A stretch of DNA of 64,000 bases. Source: Massilia phyllostachyos (GTDB lineage Bacteria; Pseudomonadota; Gammaproteobacteria; Burkholderiales; Burkholderiaceae_D). Below the pieces are notes generated by a model, which was not told where the DNA came from, did not search any database, and saw only the letters and a program-made list of their open reading frames with translations. The stretch lies in assembly GCF_021044825.1 (NCBI RefSeq), contig NZ_JAJNOC010000006.1, forward strand, positions 186,001 through 250,000. The letters are read 5' to 3'. Shown here piece after piece: positions 9,889 through 19,774 of the stretch; position 1 is the stretch's first letter, and each line of letters begins with the position of its first letter. A program made the translations under genes and the position numbers.

Positions 9889-11037
9889 TTGCATCGGCTC
9901 GTCGCGTTATTCCTGCTCATACTCTTCAGTAGTTGGGCAAGTGCCCAGCAAGTTTTCCCTTTCCATAACACCCCCGGCGCCTACGCCGTCGGTTTCCGCA
10001 CCGTCCAGCAAAGCGACCCCAGCCGCAGCTACAAGGGCAAGCCGCGCCCGATCCAGACCGCCATCTGGTATCCGGCGCAACGGGGTGGACAGCCGATGCG
10101 CTACGACGACTACCTGCAGCTGCTGGGCTGGGACGACGATTTCGCCCGCACGCCGGCCGAGCGGGACAAGGTGCTGGCCGACTGGCTGAAGCTCGTCACC
10201 GAAAGCAAACCCGCCACGGATGTCGCCGCGGAACGGGGCGCGCTGCGCTGGGCGCTGCGCGATGCGCAAGCGCTGCCGGGAAAATTCCCGGTCGTGATCT
10301 ACTCGCCCAGCATCAGCAGCAATGTGTTCGAGAACGCGGAAATGATGGAATTTCTCGCCAGCCACGGCTATCTCGTGATCGCCAGCCCGGCGCTGGGACT
10401 CGAGACACGCACGCAGAAGGACGACCTGGCGCATGCCGAAGCCCAGGCGGCCGATATCCGCTTCCTGGTCGCTTATGCGCAGACCCTGCCGCAAGCCGAC
10501 ACCAGCCGCATCGCAGCCGCCGGCTTTTCCTGGGGCGGCATGGCGAACGTGCTGGCCGCCGCGCAGGACAATCGCATCAAGGCCCTGGTCAGCCTGGACG
10601 GCACGGTGCGCTACCGCCATGCGATGCTCGCGCAAGTGCCCTACCTCAAACCGGAACGGCTGCGCACGCCTTTGTTGTTCGTGTCCCAGCGTCCGCAACC
10701 CTTCGAACGCGGCCTGAAACACAAGCCGGATGTCTCCGGCAGCATCCTGCAAAAGATGACGGGGGCCGACGTCTACCTCGTGACCATGTATGCGATGGAA
10801 CACGTCTATTTTGGCAGCAGCTACCTGCGCCTCGATCCGCTGGTGTTCGAGGAATACAGCCGTGAGGAAGTGGCGCAGTCGTATGCCCTGGCTGCGCGCT
10901 ATGTCCTGAACTTCCTGAACGGCGCCTTGAAAGGCGAGCGGGCCGGCTTCGACTACCTGATGAAAAAGCCGCAACAGCTCGGCGCCGCGCCGCACACCAG
11001 CTACAGCCAATTCTTTCCCACCAAGGAGGTCGAATGA
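9889..11037 (+). CDS. Secreted alpha/beta hydrolase (dienelactone-hydrolase-like)
   Basis: A 382-residue protein starting at TTG 9889-9891; the choice rests on a well-spaced GGAGG at 9879-9883 and on the signal peptide MHRLVALFLLILFSSWASA it exposes. The mature part is an alpha/beta hydrolase: QTAIWYPAQRGG, FPVVIYSPS, the nucleophile elbow GFSWGG and the following NVLAAAQDNRIKALVSLDG. The substrate is unknown. It is clearly paralogous to the gene at 61339-62889, which carries the same blocks plus a C-terminal TPR-like part. Its stop overlaps the next gene by ATGA. Confidence 0.82.
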   Translation: MHRLVALFLLILFSSWASAQQVFPFHNTPGAYAVGFRTVQQSDPSRSYKGKPRPIQTAIWYPAQRGGQPMRYDDYLQLLGWDDDFARTPAERDKVLADWLKLVTESKPATDVAAERGALRWALRDAQALPGKFPVVIYSPSISSNVFENAEMMEFLASHGYLVIASPALGLETRTQKDDLAHAEAQAADIRFLVAYAQTLPQADTSRIAAAGFSWGGMANVLAAAQDNRIKALVSLDGTVRYRHAMLAQVPYLKPERLRTPLLFVSQRPQPFERGLKHKPDVSGSILQKMTGADVYLVTMYAMEHVYFGSSYLRLDPLVFEEYSREEVAQSYALAARYVLNFLNGALKGERAGFDYLMKKPQQLGAAPHTSYSQFFPTKEVE

Positions 11038-11561
11038 AACCGATGTTCGCCAGTGCCGCACTCACGCTCGCTTTGTTCGCCGCCCTGCCCCAGCAGGCCC
11101 GGGCCGAAGACCCGATCGAAAGCCGCAAGCAGATCGAAGCCATCATCAAGGCTTTCGGCAAGGCCATGGCCGACAAGGACAGGGACGGTTTCCTGCGCCT
11201 GTTCCTGCGCGAGGACATCACCTGGGTCGGCGCCTATACGGACGGCAGTGTGGCGCGCTACCGCGCCAGCCTGAAGGATCCGAAGGAACCGTCGCCGAAG
11301 ACCTCGAGCAGCACGCCGCGCAAGTTCATCGACAGGATCATCAGTGCCCCGGAAGCGCGCACCGAGACGTTTGAAAACGTGCGCATCGATACCGACGGCG
11401 ACATGGCCCAGGTGCTGTTCGACTACAGCTTCATGGTGGGCGACTACCGCAACAACTGGGGGAAGGAAAGCTGGCAGCTGGTGCGCACCGAGCACGGCTG
11501 GAAGATCGCCGCGGTGGTGTGGTCGGCCGAGGAAAACCCGGCGCCGCGGCCGGGCATATGA
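11034..11561 (+). CDS. Exported SnoaL/DUF4440-like protein
   Basis: A 175-residue protein with a signal peptide (MKPMFASAALTLALFAALPQQARA) and an NTF2-like cone fold typical of SnoaL/DUF4440 proteins: IKAFGKAMADKDRDGFLRLFL, MAQVLFDYSFMVGDY and WGKESWQLVRTEHGWKIAAV. These folds bind or isomerise small molecules; no function can be assigned. The ATG overlaps the stop of the upstream hydrolase (ATGA, 11034-11037), so the two periplasmic proteins are probably made together. It converges on the chemoreceptor gene. Confidence 0.75.
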   Translation: MKPMFASAALTLALFAALPQQARAEDPIESRKQIEAIIKAFGKAMADKDRDGFLRLFLREDITWVGAYTDGSVARYRASLKDPKEPSPKTSSSTPRKFIDRIISAPEARTETFENVRIDTDGDMAQVLFDYSFMVGDYRNNWGKESWQLVRTEHGWKIAAVVWSAEENPAPRPGI

Positions 11562-11589
11562 GTTGACGGGCGGTCAGCAACCCGGCGGA

Positions 11590-13200
11590 TCAGGCTGCCA
11601 GCGCCAGGCGCCTGGCGTCCTGGCCGCGCAGGCGCGGCGCGTGCGTACCCTCGTTGGCCACCTTGAAGGTGCTGACCAGCTCGGCCAGGATCGCGGCCTG
11701 GTCCTGCATCGACGCCGCCGCGGCCGCCGCTTCCTCGACCAGCGCGGCGTTCTGCTGGGTCACGCCGTCCATCTGGGTCAGCGCGGCGTTCACCTGCTCG
11801 ATGCCGGTTGCCTGTTCGGCGCTCGCAGAGGTGATTTCGGCCATGACGTCGGTCACCCGGGTGATGCCCTCGACGATTTCCTGCATGGTGGCGCCGGCTT
11901 CGTCGACCAGGCGTCCGCCGGCGTCGACCTTGGCGACCGAATCCATGATCAGGCCACGGATTTCCTTGGCCGCGCCGGCCGAGCGCTGGGCCAGGTTGCG
12001 CACTTCCGAGGCGACGACGGCGAAACCGCGGCCCTGCTCGCCGGCCCGCGCTGCTTCCACCGCGGCATTGAGCGCCAGGATATTGGTCTGGAAGGCGATG
12101 CCGTCGATGACTGCGATGATGTCGCCGATCTTCTTCGACGATGCATTGATCGACGCCATGGTCGCCACCACTTCGGACACCACGTTGCCGCCGCGCGCCG
12201 CGATTTCCGACGCCGATTGGGCCAGGGTATTGGCCTGGCGGGCATTGTCCGCGTTCTGGCGGACCGAGCCGGTCAGCTCTTCCATCGACGAGGCCGTCTC
12301 TTCCAGCGCGCCGGCCTGCTGCTCGGTGCGGGCGGACAGGTCGAGGTTGCCGGTGGCGATCTGCTGCGAGGCGGTGACGATGGTCTCGGTGCCGGCGCGC
12401 ACCTGGCTCACGGTTTTGAGCAGGCTGTCGTTCATGCGCTTGAGCGCCATCAGGAGTTCGCCGACTTCGCAGCGCGATGATGGCTGGATGTCGGCAGTCA
12501 GGTCGCCCGAGGCCACTTGCTGGGCCAGGTCGACCGCATGGCCGAGCGGGCGGGTAATGCTGCGGGTCAGCAGCCAGCCGAATACGGCGCCGCAGACCAG
12601 GGCCACGATGCCCAGCGACACCAGCACTTCACGCGCGCTCGTTTGCAGCGCGTCGATGCGCTCGTCGGCGGCCGTGAACAGGCCTTCCTGGAAAGCCACC
12701 ACCGCTTCCACGCTCTGCACGTACTTCTGCATTTCCGGCAGCAGCTTGTCGGCCACGATGGCTTTCAACTCGGGAGCATCGCCGTCCAGCATTTCCCGGC
12801 GCTTGAACAGGTCGTCGCGCACGCCCACATAGCGCTTGCGCTGCTCGGCCACGGCGGCCAGCAGGGCCTTGCCCTTCTCGCTGCTGACGCGCGCCTCGAG
12901 TTCCTTTTGCAGCCGGCTGACTTCGGCGCTGGTCGACTTCATTTCCTTGTCGTAGTAGGCGTCGTCGGCCGGATCGATGCTCTTCGCCTTGGCCAGGGTG
13001 CGCACGCTGTTGGTCGCGATGCCCTGCAGCCAGCTGGCCGCCAGCTTGGCCTTGTAGTTAGCGTCGGCCATGGTGTTCTTGGCCTCGGCGATGCGGTTCA
13101 ACTGCCACAGCGCCGTTGCCAGCATGATCGCCATCAGGAGAAGCAGAGCCGCGAAGGCGCCGCCGAGACGGGTGCCGATCTTCAAGTTACTGAGGTTCAT
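11590..13200 (-). CDS. Methyl-accepting chemotaxis protein
   Basis: A 536-residue inner-membrane chemoreceptor. TM1 lies near residues 11-30, a four-helix-bundle sensor (4HB_MCP-like) follows, TM2 is at about 190-212 ([18 protein letters not shown]), then HAMP. The signalling hairpin tip reads [20 protein letters not shown] and [17 protein letters not shown]. No CheR/CheB-binding pentapeptide is visible at the C-terminus. It lies next to an orphan fliD on the same strand. The upstream gap 13201-13438 is AT-rich and probably holds the promoter. Confidence 0.93.
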   Translation of the reverse strand: MNLSNLKIGTRLGGAFAALLLLMAIMLATALWQLNRIAEAKNTMADANYKAKLAASWLQGIATNSVRTLAKAKSIDPADDAYYDKEMKSTSAEVSRLQKELEARVSSEKGKALLAAVAEQRKRYVGVRDDLFKRREMLDGDAPELKAIVADKLLPEMQKYVQSVEAVVAFQEGLFTAADERIDALQTSAREVLVSLGIVALVCGAVFGWLLTRSITRPLGHAVDLAQQVASGDLTADIQPSSRCEVGELLMALKRMNDSLLKTVSQVRAGTETIVTASQQIATGNLDLSARTEQQAGALEETASSMEELTGSVRQNADNARQANTLAQSASEIAARGGNVVSEVVATMASINASSKKIGDIIAVIDGIAFQTNILALNAAVEAARAGEQGRGFAVVASEVRNLAQRSAGAAKEIRGLIMDSVAKVDAGGRLVDEAGATMQEIVEGITRVTDVMAEITSASAEQATGIEQVNAALTQMDGVTQQNAALVEEAAAAAASMQDQAAILAELVSTFKVANEGTHAPRLRGQDARRLALAA

Positions 13201-13438
13201 ATCGTTCTCTAATCAAAAAACGTAAGCAAGCTTGGTCTACAACAAGGCTTCCAAAGAAACCATGTGTCATGCATCAAACTTTACTCTAGAGAATTTTATT
13301 TGCCTTCAATAGATACACTTTTATGACAGTTTGCTTACCTCGGCACTAACAAAAAGACGTGTATAAACAACGGCTTATTGAAAATTTGCCAGCTAAGTTG
13401 GCGGAAAAATATTGCCTGTTATCGTAATAGAATCGGTC

Positions 13439-14767
13439 TCAGGCCATGAAGTCGAAGGCCGACATGGGCGGCGCTCCCAGGATGCCGAACAGCGAGCTGC
13501 CGCCGCTGCCGGCAGCCGAATACTGCTGCATCAGCAGCAACGCCTGGCGGCTGGCCGTCTCGGTGATCTGGCTGCGCTTGCCGGCCAGCACTTCCATGTC
13601 CTGCTCGATCGCATCGGCCTGCTTGTACAGCACGCTGCCGGACGCGAACTGCTGGGCCACGGCCACAGCGAGCTGGTCGGCGACGCCGTCGTTGCCATTG
13701 CTGAAAAACTTGGCGACCTTTTCCGGATCGAGCTCGATGGCCGCTTTCAGCTTGCTCTCGTCCAGTTCCAGCGTGCTACCCGAAAAACCCAGTCCCATCT
13801 CGGCCAATGTCTTGGCGTCCAGTTTGCCCAGCGCCTTGCCGACCTGGTCCTGCACCTGGCGCACGGCCGTAGCCGCGTCCGCATCCTTGCCGCCGAGTTC
13901 CGCCAGGCTGGCGTGCATGACATTGAAAGCCTCGACCACCGACTTGACGTTGGCAGCGATGGCGCTCGAGGCACGCGTCACCGTCACGTCGAGCTTGCCG
14001 GTGGAAACCAGGTTCAGGGACACGCCGGGAATCGTCGCATCGACATTGTTGCTGCTGCTGGTGATGCGCTTGCCGTCGACCGTGAGCTGGGCGTCCTGCG
14101 CCGCCACTTGCTGGCGCAAGCCGCTGCTGCCGCCCGGCTCATAGGTCAATAATCCCAGCAGCGCCGCGTCGCCCGCCACTTGCACCCGCATGCCGTTGGC
14201 GGCGCCCGGCTTGCCGGACAGGCTGAGCGCGTAGCCCGTGCCGCCCTGCACCACCTTCGCATCCAGGCCGGCCTCGCGCATGGCGGCGGCGATGCCCTCC
14301 AGCGTGTTATCTCCAGCACCGATCTTCACCGTCGTCGTGACCAGGCTGCTGCCCTGGCCCGATTCGACACGGATCAGGCTGGTACCGCCGGCGCCGATGG
14401 GCGTGTCCTTGCCCGGCAGCGCGTGGCTCGCCAACTGCTGGGCCTGGGCCAGCTGGGCGACGTCGACGCTGTGCACGCCCGGCATCGCGGTTCCCGACGC
14501 CAGCCGCACGGTAACGCCCTTGGTGCTGGCGGTGGCCGCCATGTCGAGCGTGCCCGCGGCCAGCTTGCCGCTCGTCCCGGCGACGCCGTCGAGCGCTGCG
14601 GCGATCTTGCCGAGGTTCGACAGGCGCGCCTCGTCACGCTTCCACTGCGCGTCGATGGTCTTGAGGGCCGGGTTCTGGTTCATCAGCGACTTGGCGGCCG
14701 AGGTGTACAGATCGGACACCTGGGTGCCGGACTGGGCCGCGTACAGGGAGGATGGTATCGTCGTCAT
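13439..14767 (-). CDS. fliD: FliD-like flagellar filament cap protein
   Basis: A 442-residue protein with the FliD plan: an N-terminal coiled segment near residues 24-60, a FliD_N-like part with [20 protein letters not shown] near residue 100, a variable middle, and a FliD_C-like part with [22 protein letters not shown] near residue 325 and an alpha-helical C-terminus. FliD caps the growing filament and guides flagellin insertion. No flagellin, fliS or fliT gene is nearby, so this copy is isolated from a flagellar operon. It may be a second cap protein; the only motility neighbour is the chemoreceptor. Confidence 0.82.
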   Translation of the reverse strand: MTTIPSSLYAAQSGTQVSDLYTSAAKSLMNQNPALKTIDAQWKRDEARLSNLGKIAAALDGVAGTSGKLAAGTLDMAATASTKGVTVRLASGTAMPGVHSVDVAQLAQAQQLASHALPGKDTPIGAGGTSLIRVESGQGSSLVTTTVKIGAGDNTLEGIAAAMREAGLDAKVVQGGTGYALSLSGKPGAANGMRVQVAGDAALLGLLTYEPGGSSGLRQQVAAQDAQLTVDGKRITSSSNNVDATIPGVSLNLVSTGKLDVTVTRASSAIAANVKSVVEAFNVMHASLAELGGKDADAATAVRQVQDQVGKALGKLDAKTLAEMGLGFSGSTLELDESKLKAAIELDPEKVAKFFSNGNDGVADQLAVAVAQQFASGSVLYKQADAIEQDMEVLAGKRSQITETASRQALLLMQQYSAAGSGGSSLFGILGAPPMSAFDFMA

Positions 14768-14925
14768 GGTGCAAGTATGCCGAGGACGACCGCCGGCTAT
14801 TCGGCGAAAAACACTGGGCTTCGCCGTTCAGTTTCCGCTTTTGCATGGCAAGTCATGCAAGCTTTCACTTTTTGCCGGGGCGGTTTAGACTGCCTTGCTG
14901 CTCACCTGGACCAGAGAACTTATTC

Positions 14926-16023
14926 ATGCGCGACACTTCTACCCTGTACATCGGCCTGATGTCCGGCACCAGCCTCGACGGCGTCGACGGCGTGCTGGCT
15001 GACTTCGCCGGCGGCGCCATCGCTACCCTGGCCGCCGCCTTCACGCCCTTCCCGCCCGCCCTGCGCAGCGAACTGATGGCGCTGCAAGCCGCCAGCGAGA
15101 ACGAACTCGAGCGCGAAGCGCTGGCCGCCAACGGCCTGGCCCTGTGCTATGCGGACTGCGTGCGCCAGCTGCTGCCCCAGGCCGGCGAGCCAGTCGCGGC
15201 CGTGGCCGTGCACGGCCAGACCATCCGCCACCGCCCCGAACTCGGCTTCACGCGCCAGACCAATAACCCGGCCCTGCTGGCCGAACTCACCGGCATCGAC
15301 GTCATCGCCGACTTCCGCAGCCGCGACGTCGCCGCCGGCGGCCAGGGCGCGCCGCTGGTGCCGGCCTTTCATGAGGCGGCCTTCGGCAAGCCGGGCGTGG
15401 CGCGCGTGGTCGTGAATATCGGGGGCATCGGCAACATCAGCGTGCTGCACGGCGACGGCCGCGTCAACGGCTTCGACACGGGGCCGGGGAATGTCTTGAT
15501 GGATTTGTGGATCGGGCCGCACCTGGGCAAGGCGTATGACGAGGATGGCGCCTGGGCTGCGGGTGGGACGGTGCACGAAGGGCTGCTGGCCGCGCTGCTG
15601 GACGAAGCCTATTTCCGCCAGCGGGCGCCCAAGAGCACGGGGCGTGACTTGTTTCATGAACAATGGCTGGATGCCAAGCTTGCGGGCTTCACGGATGTGG
15701 CGCCGCGGGATGTGATGGCAACCTTGACGCGGCTGACGGCGGTGACGATTGCGGAGGCGATCCGCGCGGAGCACGCCGGCGTCGATGCGGTGTATGTCTG
15801 CGGCGGCGGGGCGTACAACGCGACGCTGCTGCGCGGTATCTCGGAAGCGCTGGGTGGGGTGACAGTGGAATCGACGGCGGCGCTGGGGATTGCGCCGAAC
15901 CGGGTGGAGGCGCTGGCGTTTGCCTGGCTGGGGTATCGGTTCACGCAGCGTGAACCGGGCAATATGCCGGCCGTCACCGGTGCCCGTGGCCCACGCATCC
16001 TGGGCGCACTGTATCCGGCGTAG
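14926..16023 (+). CDS. anmK: Anhydro-N-acetylmuramic acid kinase
   Basis: A 365-residue kinase of peptidoglycan recycling that converts anhydro-MurNAc to MurNAc-6-phosphate. I use the ATG at 14926 ([21 protein letters not shown]), which gives the family length. Signatures are [53 protein letters not shown] and [13 protein letters not shown]. It is functionally linked to the M23 peptidase upstream through peptidoglycan turnover. A perfect hairpin begins just after its stop. Confidence 0.95.
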   Translation: MRDTSTLYIGLMSGTSLDGVDGVLADFAGGAIATLAAAFTPFPPALRSELMALQAASENELEREALAANGLALCYADCVRQLLPQAGEPVAAVAVHGQTIRHRPELGFTRQTNNPALLAELTGIDVIADFRSRDVAAGGQGAPLVPAFHEAAFGKPGVARVVVNIGGIGNISVLHGDGRVNGFDTGPGNVLMDLWIGPHLGKAYDEDGAWAAGGTVHEGLLAALLDEAYFRQRAPKSTGRDLFHEQWLDAKLAGFTDVAPRDVMATLTRLTAVTIAEAIRAEHAGVDAVYVCGGGAYNATLLRGISEALGGVTVESTAALGIAPNRVEALAFAWLGYRFTQREPGNMPAVTGARGPRILGALYPA

Positions 16024-16025
16024 GG

Positions 16026-16052
16026 GTGATCTGGTCCAGTGGACCAGATCAC
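16026..16052. repeat. Perfect 12-bp inverted repeat after anmK
   Basis: GTGATCTGGTCC-AGT-GGACCAGATCAC is a perfect 12-bp stem with a 3-base loop, 2 bp after the anmK stop. No T-run follows (GGTTCCCC), so it is either a non-canonical terminator or a repeat or binding site. It opens a 314-bp gene-free stretch (16024-16337) that holds two more palindromes. Confidence 0.8.
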
Positions 16053-16125
16053 GGTTCCCCGTCCGCGCATGCAAATACACGGTGAGATAAGGCGCTTCGT
16101 CCATTTTCACGATGGTTGAACGCGC

Positions 16126-16142
16126 GGACGGCGAAGCCGTCC
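16126..16142. repeat. Short hairpin repeat unit
   Basis: GGACGGC-GAA-GCCGTCC is a perfect 7-bp stem followed by ACCCTACG. It resembles a short dispersed hairpin seen in many proteobacterial intergenic regions and lies 8 bp before the 100-bp palindrome. Confidence 0.65.
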
Positions 16143-16150
16143 ACCCTACG

Positions 16151-16250
16151 AGGGTGTGAAAAATTCGTCTACGGCTGCGTTGCCTCGTCTCGCCGTACTA
16201 ACGTACTGTCTTCGACTCGGCGCCTTGCCGTAGCCGTTTTTTCACACCCT
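16151..16250. repeat. 100-bp imperfect palindrome
   Basis: The element is symmetrical around 16200/16201. The edges are AGGGTGTGAA and TTCACACCCT, the next blocks are GTCTACGGC and GCCGTAGCC, and the centre is GTAC-TAAC-GTAC. Poly-A and poly-T tracts (AAAAA, TTTTTT) lie inside the outer stem. It is non-coding, lies between anmK and erpA, and has the look of a dispersed cruciform-type repeat. Confidence 0.85.
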
Positions 16251-16337
16251 CTACCACAGCCACAAATAGAAACGGCCCGGATCAACCGGGCCGTCGACCG
16301 CCCGGACTGACCGGGCTGCCTGGGGGACTGCTGGCCC

Positions 16338-16706
16338 TTAGGCCGAGAACGACGAACCGCAGCCGCAGGTCGAGGTCGCGTTCGGGTTCTTGATCACGAA
16401 CTGGGCGCCTTCGAGGTCGTCCTTGTAGTCGATCTCGGCGCCGACCAGGTATTGGTAGCTCATCGAGTCGATCAGCAGCTGGACGCCGTTCTTTTCCATG
16501 GTGGTGTCGTCTTCGTTGACGATTTCATCGAAGGTGAAGCCGTACTGGAAGCCGGAGCAGCCGCCGCCCTGCACGAAAACGCGCAGTTTCAGGTCGGGAT
16601 TGCCTTCCTCTTCGATCAGCTGTGCAACCTTCTCTGCGGCGCTGTCGGTGAAGTTGATCGGGGTGGGGATCGTGTCGAGGTCTTGCACTTCGGCGACTGC
16701 GGTCAT
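16338..16706 (-). CDS. erpA: ErpA-type iron-sulfur cluster insertion protein
   Basis: A 122-residue A-type carrier that delivers [4Fe-4S] clusters to target enzymes. The three cluster cysteines are visible: [11 protein letters not shown] in the middle and TCGCGSSF at the C-terminus. I chose the ATG at 16704-16706 ([12 protein letters not shown]), preceded by an AGGAG; the frame is open 17 codons further but lacks family sequence. Dehydratases such as the LeuC-like enzyme at 48.7 kb are the kind of protein that needs this carrier. Confidence 0.93.
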   Translation of the reverse strand: MTAVAEVQDLDTIPTPINFTDSAAEKVAQLIEEEGNPDLKLRVFVQGGGCSGFQYGFTFDEIVNEDDTTMEKNGVQLLIDSMSYQYLVGAEIDYKDDLEGAQFVIKNPNATSTCGCGSSFSA

Positions 16707-16760
16707 GAGAATACTCCTGATGAATTTCGAATTGCGCCCATTATAGACCGTTAGCACGCA

Positions 16761-17162
16761 TCATGCTGCCGACCCGATGGCGGCGTCGGCCAGATGAAAC
16801 ACCGGCTCGCTGGCAGGTTCGTGGGTCAGTTTCCCAGTTACTAATGCGCCGCCATGCATTTCAAGCAAACGGTAGTGGACATCCCCATGTATGCGGCCTT
16901 TCGGCTGTAATTCAAGGAGTTCCGAGGAGTAGACGGAACCGGCGATGTAGCCGTTGACGACCAGGCTGGCGCAGCGCACCTCGCCTTCGATGCGGGCGTG
17001 CTCGGAGACGATCAGCATGCTGTCGGCCCCGTCCGCCGCCACCACGTTGCCGTGCACCTCGCCGTCGATGCGCAGGCCGCCGGTGAAGCACAGATCGCCC
17101 TCGATCCGGGCCGAAATTCCGACCAGGCTGTCTATTTCGCTCTTGGCTTGTCGACCGAACAT
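16761..17162 (-). CDS. Bactofilin (polymer-forming cytoskeletal protein)
   Basis: A 133-residue bactofilin. The right-handed beta-helix core is visible from GISARIEGDLCFTGGLRIDG through VHGNVVAADGADSMLIVSE to GRIHGDVHYRLLEMHGGALV. Bactofilins polymerise without nucleotides and organise envelope enzymes, often M23 peptidases; one is encoded 7 kb away. It is 54 nt upstream of erpA on the same strand. Confidence 0.92.
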   Translation of the reverse strand: MFGRQAKSEIDSLVGISARIEGDLCFTGGLRIDGEVHGNVVAADGADSMLIVSEHARIEGEVRCASLVVNGYIAGSVYSSELLELQPKGRIHGDVHYRLLEMHGGALVTGKLTHEPASEPVFHLADAAIGSAA

Positions 17163-17242
17163 GATTTCCCCCCGTCAAATTGAACCTGCGCATCGGTCAA
17201 TTTACCGTGCTCAACAATGGCGGCCTTGATCTAGATCGGGTG

Positions 17243-17278
17243 AGCAAGAAGCAAAACGGCCGCCCCGGAGGCGGCCGC
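17243..17278 (-). terminator. Rho-independent terminator of argC
   Basis: Read on the minus strand, the stem CGGCCGCC-TCCGG-GGCGGCCG is followed by TTTTGCTTCTTGC. It starts 20 bp beyond the argC stop and separates argC from the bactofilin gene. Confidence 0.85.
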
Positions 17279-17298
17279 CGTATGCAGCGGAAAGAAAC

Positions 17299-18336
17299 TT
17301 AAGGCAGCAGCGCGACCTGCTTCAGGCCGGTGGCTTCGTCGAGGCCGAACATGATGTTCATGCACTGCACGGCCTGGCCCGACGCGCCCTTGACCAGGTT
17401 GTCCTGCACCACCAGGATCACGACCGTATTGCCGCCTTCCGGACGGTGCAGCGCCAGGCGCAGCATGTTCGAGCCGCGGGTCGAGCGGGTTTCCGGGTGC
17501 GAGCCGAACGGCATCACGTCGACGAACTGGCTGTCCTTGTAGGCATCTTCGAACAGGGCTTGCAGCGCCGCATCGTCGATCTCTTTCGTCAGGCGCACGT
17601 ACAGGGTCGCGTGCATGCCGCGGATCATCGGCACCAGGTGCGGGGTGAAGATCAGGCCGACCTTCTGGTCGGTGTAGCGCGCCAGCTGGGCCGAGGTTTC
17701 CGGGGTGTGGCGGTGGCCGTGCACACCGTAGGCCTTGAAGTTGTCGCTCGACTCCGAGAACAGCGTGCCGATCTCGGCCTTGCGGCCGGCGCCGGAGACG
17801 CCCGACTTGCAGTCGGCGATCAGGCTGCCCGCATCGACCAGGCCAGCCTTGAGCAGCGGCACGAAGCCCAGCTGCATGGTGGTCGGGTAGCAGCCCGGGT
17901 TCGCGATCAGGCGCGCGCCCTTGATGTCTTCGCGGTTCAGTTCCGGCAGGCCATACACCGCTTCCTCGATCAGCTCGGGGGCGGTGTGCGGGATCTTGTA
18001 CCACTTTTCAAAAGTCGCCTGGTCTTTCAGGCGGAAATCGGCCGCCAGGTCGATCACCTTGACGCCGGCCGCCAGCAGCGCCGGGGCTTGCGCCATGGCG
18101 ACGCCGTGCGGGGTGGCAAAGAAGACCACGTCGCACTGGGTCAGGTCGGCCTTGTCCGGGCTCGAGAAGGCCAGGTCGACCACGCCGCGCAGCGAGGGGA
18201 ACATGTCGGCGACCGGCAGGCCGTCTTCCTTGCGCGAAGTGATCGCGGTCAGTTGCACGTCGGGGTGGACGGCCAGGAGCCGCAGCAATTCCACGCCCGT
18301 GTATCCGGTTCCGCCAACGATGCCAACTTTGATCAT
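17299..18336 (-). CDS. argC: N-acetyl-gamma-glutamyl-phosphate reductase
   Basis: A 345-residue NADPH-dependent dehydrogenase for the third step of arginine synthesis. The start is the ATG at 18334-18336 ([21 protein letters not shown]), where the nucleotide-binding loop GGTGYTG begins. The catalytic Cys is in [13 protein letters not shown], and the substrate His in [11 protein letters not shown]. It is a single gene between a terminator and a 265-bp upstream gap that has no other gene; a 15-bp palindrome GCAAATAAAATTTGC lies in that gap at 18438-18452. Confidence 0.96.
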   Translation of the reverse strand: MIKVGIVGGTGYTGVELLRLLAVHPDVQLTAITSRKEDGLPVADMFPSLRGVVDLAFSSPDKADLTQCDVVFFATPHGVAMAQAPALLAAGVKVIDLAADFRLKDQATFEKWYKIPHTAPELIEEAVYGLPELNREDIKGARLIANPGCYPTTMQLGFVPLLKAGLVDAGSLIADCKSGVSGAGRKAEIGTLFSESSDNFKAYGVHGHRHTPETSAQLARYTDQKVGLIFTPHLVPMIRGMHATLYVRLTKEIDDAALQALFEDAYKDSQFVDVMPFGSHPETRSTRGSNMLRLALHRPEGGNTVVILVVQDNLVKGASGQAVQCMNIMFGLDEATGLKQVALLP

Positions 18337-18601
18337 GTTCTGTTCCTCGTGATGTATTGTGACCTTTCCAGGACGAGGCTGCATTTTAACAGCGGTGAAA
18401 AATGCGTGCGCCGCGGGTACCAGCCATCGACCGGCATGCAAATAAAATTTGCCTGAGCTACTCAACATCCAAATAATCTTTGCACAGTATATTGAACCGG
18501 CAGCGACCCGGGGATCGCGCCGCACGATACGAAATTTCCATGTGGCAACAAAAACCTGCGCTAAGCTGCGCTCCTCTTTTCATTCCCGCCAAAAGTCAGC
18601 C

Positions 18602-19015
18602 ATGTCGATCAATCAGCTCGTGTATCTCAGTCAGTCCGTACGCAAAGTGTCCGCCGAAGAACTTCGCGCCATCCAGGCCACTGCCCAAGCAAATAACCAG
18701 CACATCGATGTCACGGGCAGCCTGTTCTACAACGGCGGCTGGTTCCTGCAAGTGCTGGAAGGGCCGGCGCCGACGCTCGCGTCGCTCTACGCCAGGATCG
18801 AACAGGACCCGCGCCACAAGCATTCGCGCGTGCTCTACAACGAACCTGCGAAGTTCCGCACGTTCCCGCGCTGGACCATGAACATGATCAACCTCGACGA
18901 CCGGCAGGCCGACAAATACGACGAGCTGGTCGAGGTCATCGATGCTGCCCGAGGCGACCGCAAGATTGGCGCCGCTTCGCCGGCCGCGACCCTGTTAAAG
19001 ATCTTCAGGGCCTGA
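18602..19015 (+). CDS. BLUF-domain blue-light sensor protein
   Basis: A 137-residue protein consisting of little more than a BLUF domain, which binds FAD and senses blue light. Key residues appear in place: Tyr8 in QLVYLS, Asn in NNQHIDVTGSLFYN, Gln in GWFLQVLEGP, and Trp/Met in FPRWTMNMINL. The start ATG 18602 gives the standard N-terminus. There is no attached output domain, so signalling must go through a partner; no GGDEF or EAL gene is nearby. It is convergent with the TetR gene downstream. Confidence 0.9.
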   Translation: MSINQLVYLSQSVRKVSAEELRAIQATAQANNQHIDVTGSLFYNGGWFLQVLEGPAPTLASLYARIEQDPRHKHSRVLYNEPAKFRTFPRWTMNMINLDDRQADKYDELVEVIDAARGDRKIGAASPAATLLKIFRA

Positions 19016-19143
19016 CCAAGGGTTCAGCAACAAGTAGATGGTGTCCGGAAAAGCAAATGCTGCCTGGTGGTCACCGAGAAACTGTGGTGAAGGATATTTG
19101 CATGCAGGACGAATAGGCAAATATTCTTTGCACGGGCGTGGCG

Positions 19144-19734
19144 CTACACGTCCCCGCCGGGCACGGCCATGAGTGCCTGTTCGGCCACCGCTTGCAGCAT
19201 GTCGCGGCTGAAGCCTGCCTTGGCCTGCACCGCGATCCCGTGCATGACCGCCATCAGGAAGGCGGCCAACGCCGCCGGTTTGGCCGTCGGCGGCAAGTCC
19301 CCTTCCGCCTGCGCACGTTCAAATCGCTCGCGCAATTGCACTTCGCCCTGGGCGCGAAATGCGATCAGCGCCTGGCGCACCGGCTCCGCGCTGTCCGATC
19401 CGGCAAGCACGCCGTTCACGCCCAGGCAGCCGCGCTGGTCATCGAACAGGGTGTTCAGTTCCACTGCCTTGCGCAAGGCATACGCCGCGACCTCGCGCGC
19501 GGTCGGCAAGGCCAGTGCTTCCGGAATATAGGAAAGAAAACGCTCGTTGTAGCGCTCCAGGGCCTGGCGGAACAAGGCTTCCTTGTTGCCGAAGGCCGCG
19601 TACAGGGCCGGCCGCTCGACGCCGGCCGCCTCGGTCAGGTCGACGTAAGACGTGCCTTCATAGCCCTTGCGCCAGAACACGCACAAAGCCGCGTCGAGCG
19701 CCTTGTCCACGTCGAATTCGCGATGGCGTCCCAT
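19144..19734 (-). CDS. TetR-family transcriptional regulator
   Basis: A 196-residue repressor. The N-terminal helix-turn-helix reads DAALCVFWRKGYEGTSYVDL then TEAAGVERPALYAAFGNKEAL. The C-terminal ligand domain has the CLGVNGVLAG pattern found in TetR proteins next to short-chain dehydrogenases. It is divergent from the SDR gene, with a 16-bp perfect palindrome between the two, so it most likely represses that gene and itself. Confidence 0.92.
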   Translation of the reverse strand: MGRHREFDVDKALDAALCVFWRKGYEGTSYVDLTEAAGVERPALYAAFGNKEALFRQALERYNERFLSYIPEALALPTAREVAAYALRKAVELNTLFDDQRGCLGVNGVLAGSDSAEPVRQALIAFRAQGEVQLRERFERAQAEGDLPPTAKPAALAAFLMAVMHGIAVQAKAGFSRDMLQAVAEQALMAVPGGDV

Positions 19735-19774
19735 CTGGAATTCCTCTTTTCATAATGGTTGTTACGGAAAAGCC

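Noticed and set aside
14768..14925. A sigma-28 flagellar promoter before fliD
   Set aside because: GCCGAATA resembles a flagellar -10 box, but no TAAA-type -35 sits at the required 15-bp spacing.
16026..16052. A classical terminator of anmK
   Set aside because: The stem is perfect but there is no T-run in either direction, so I list it as a repeat and not as a terminator.
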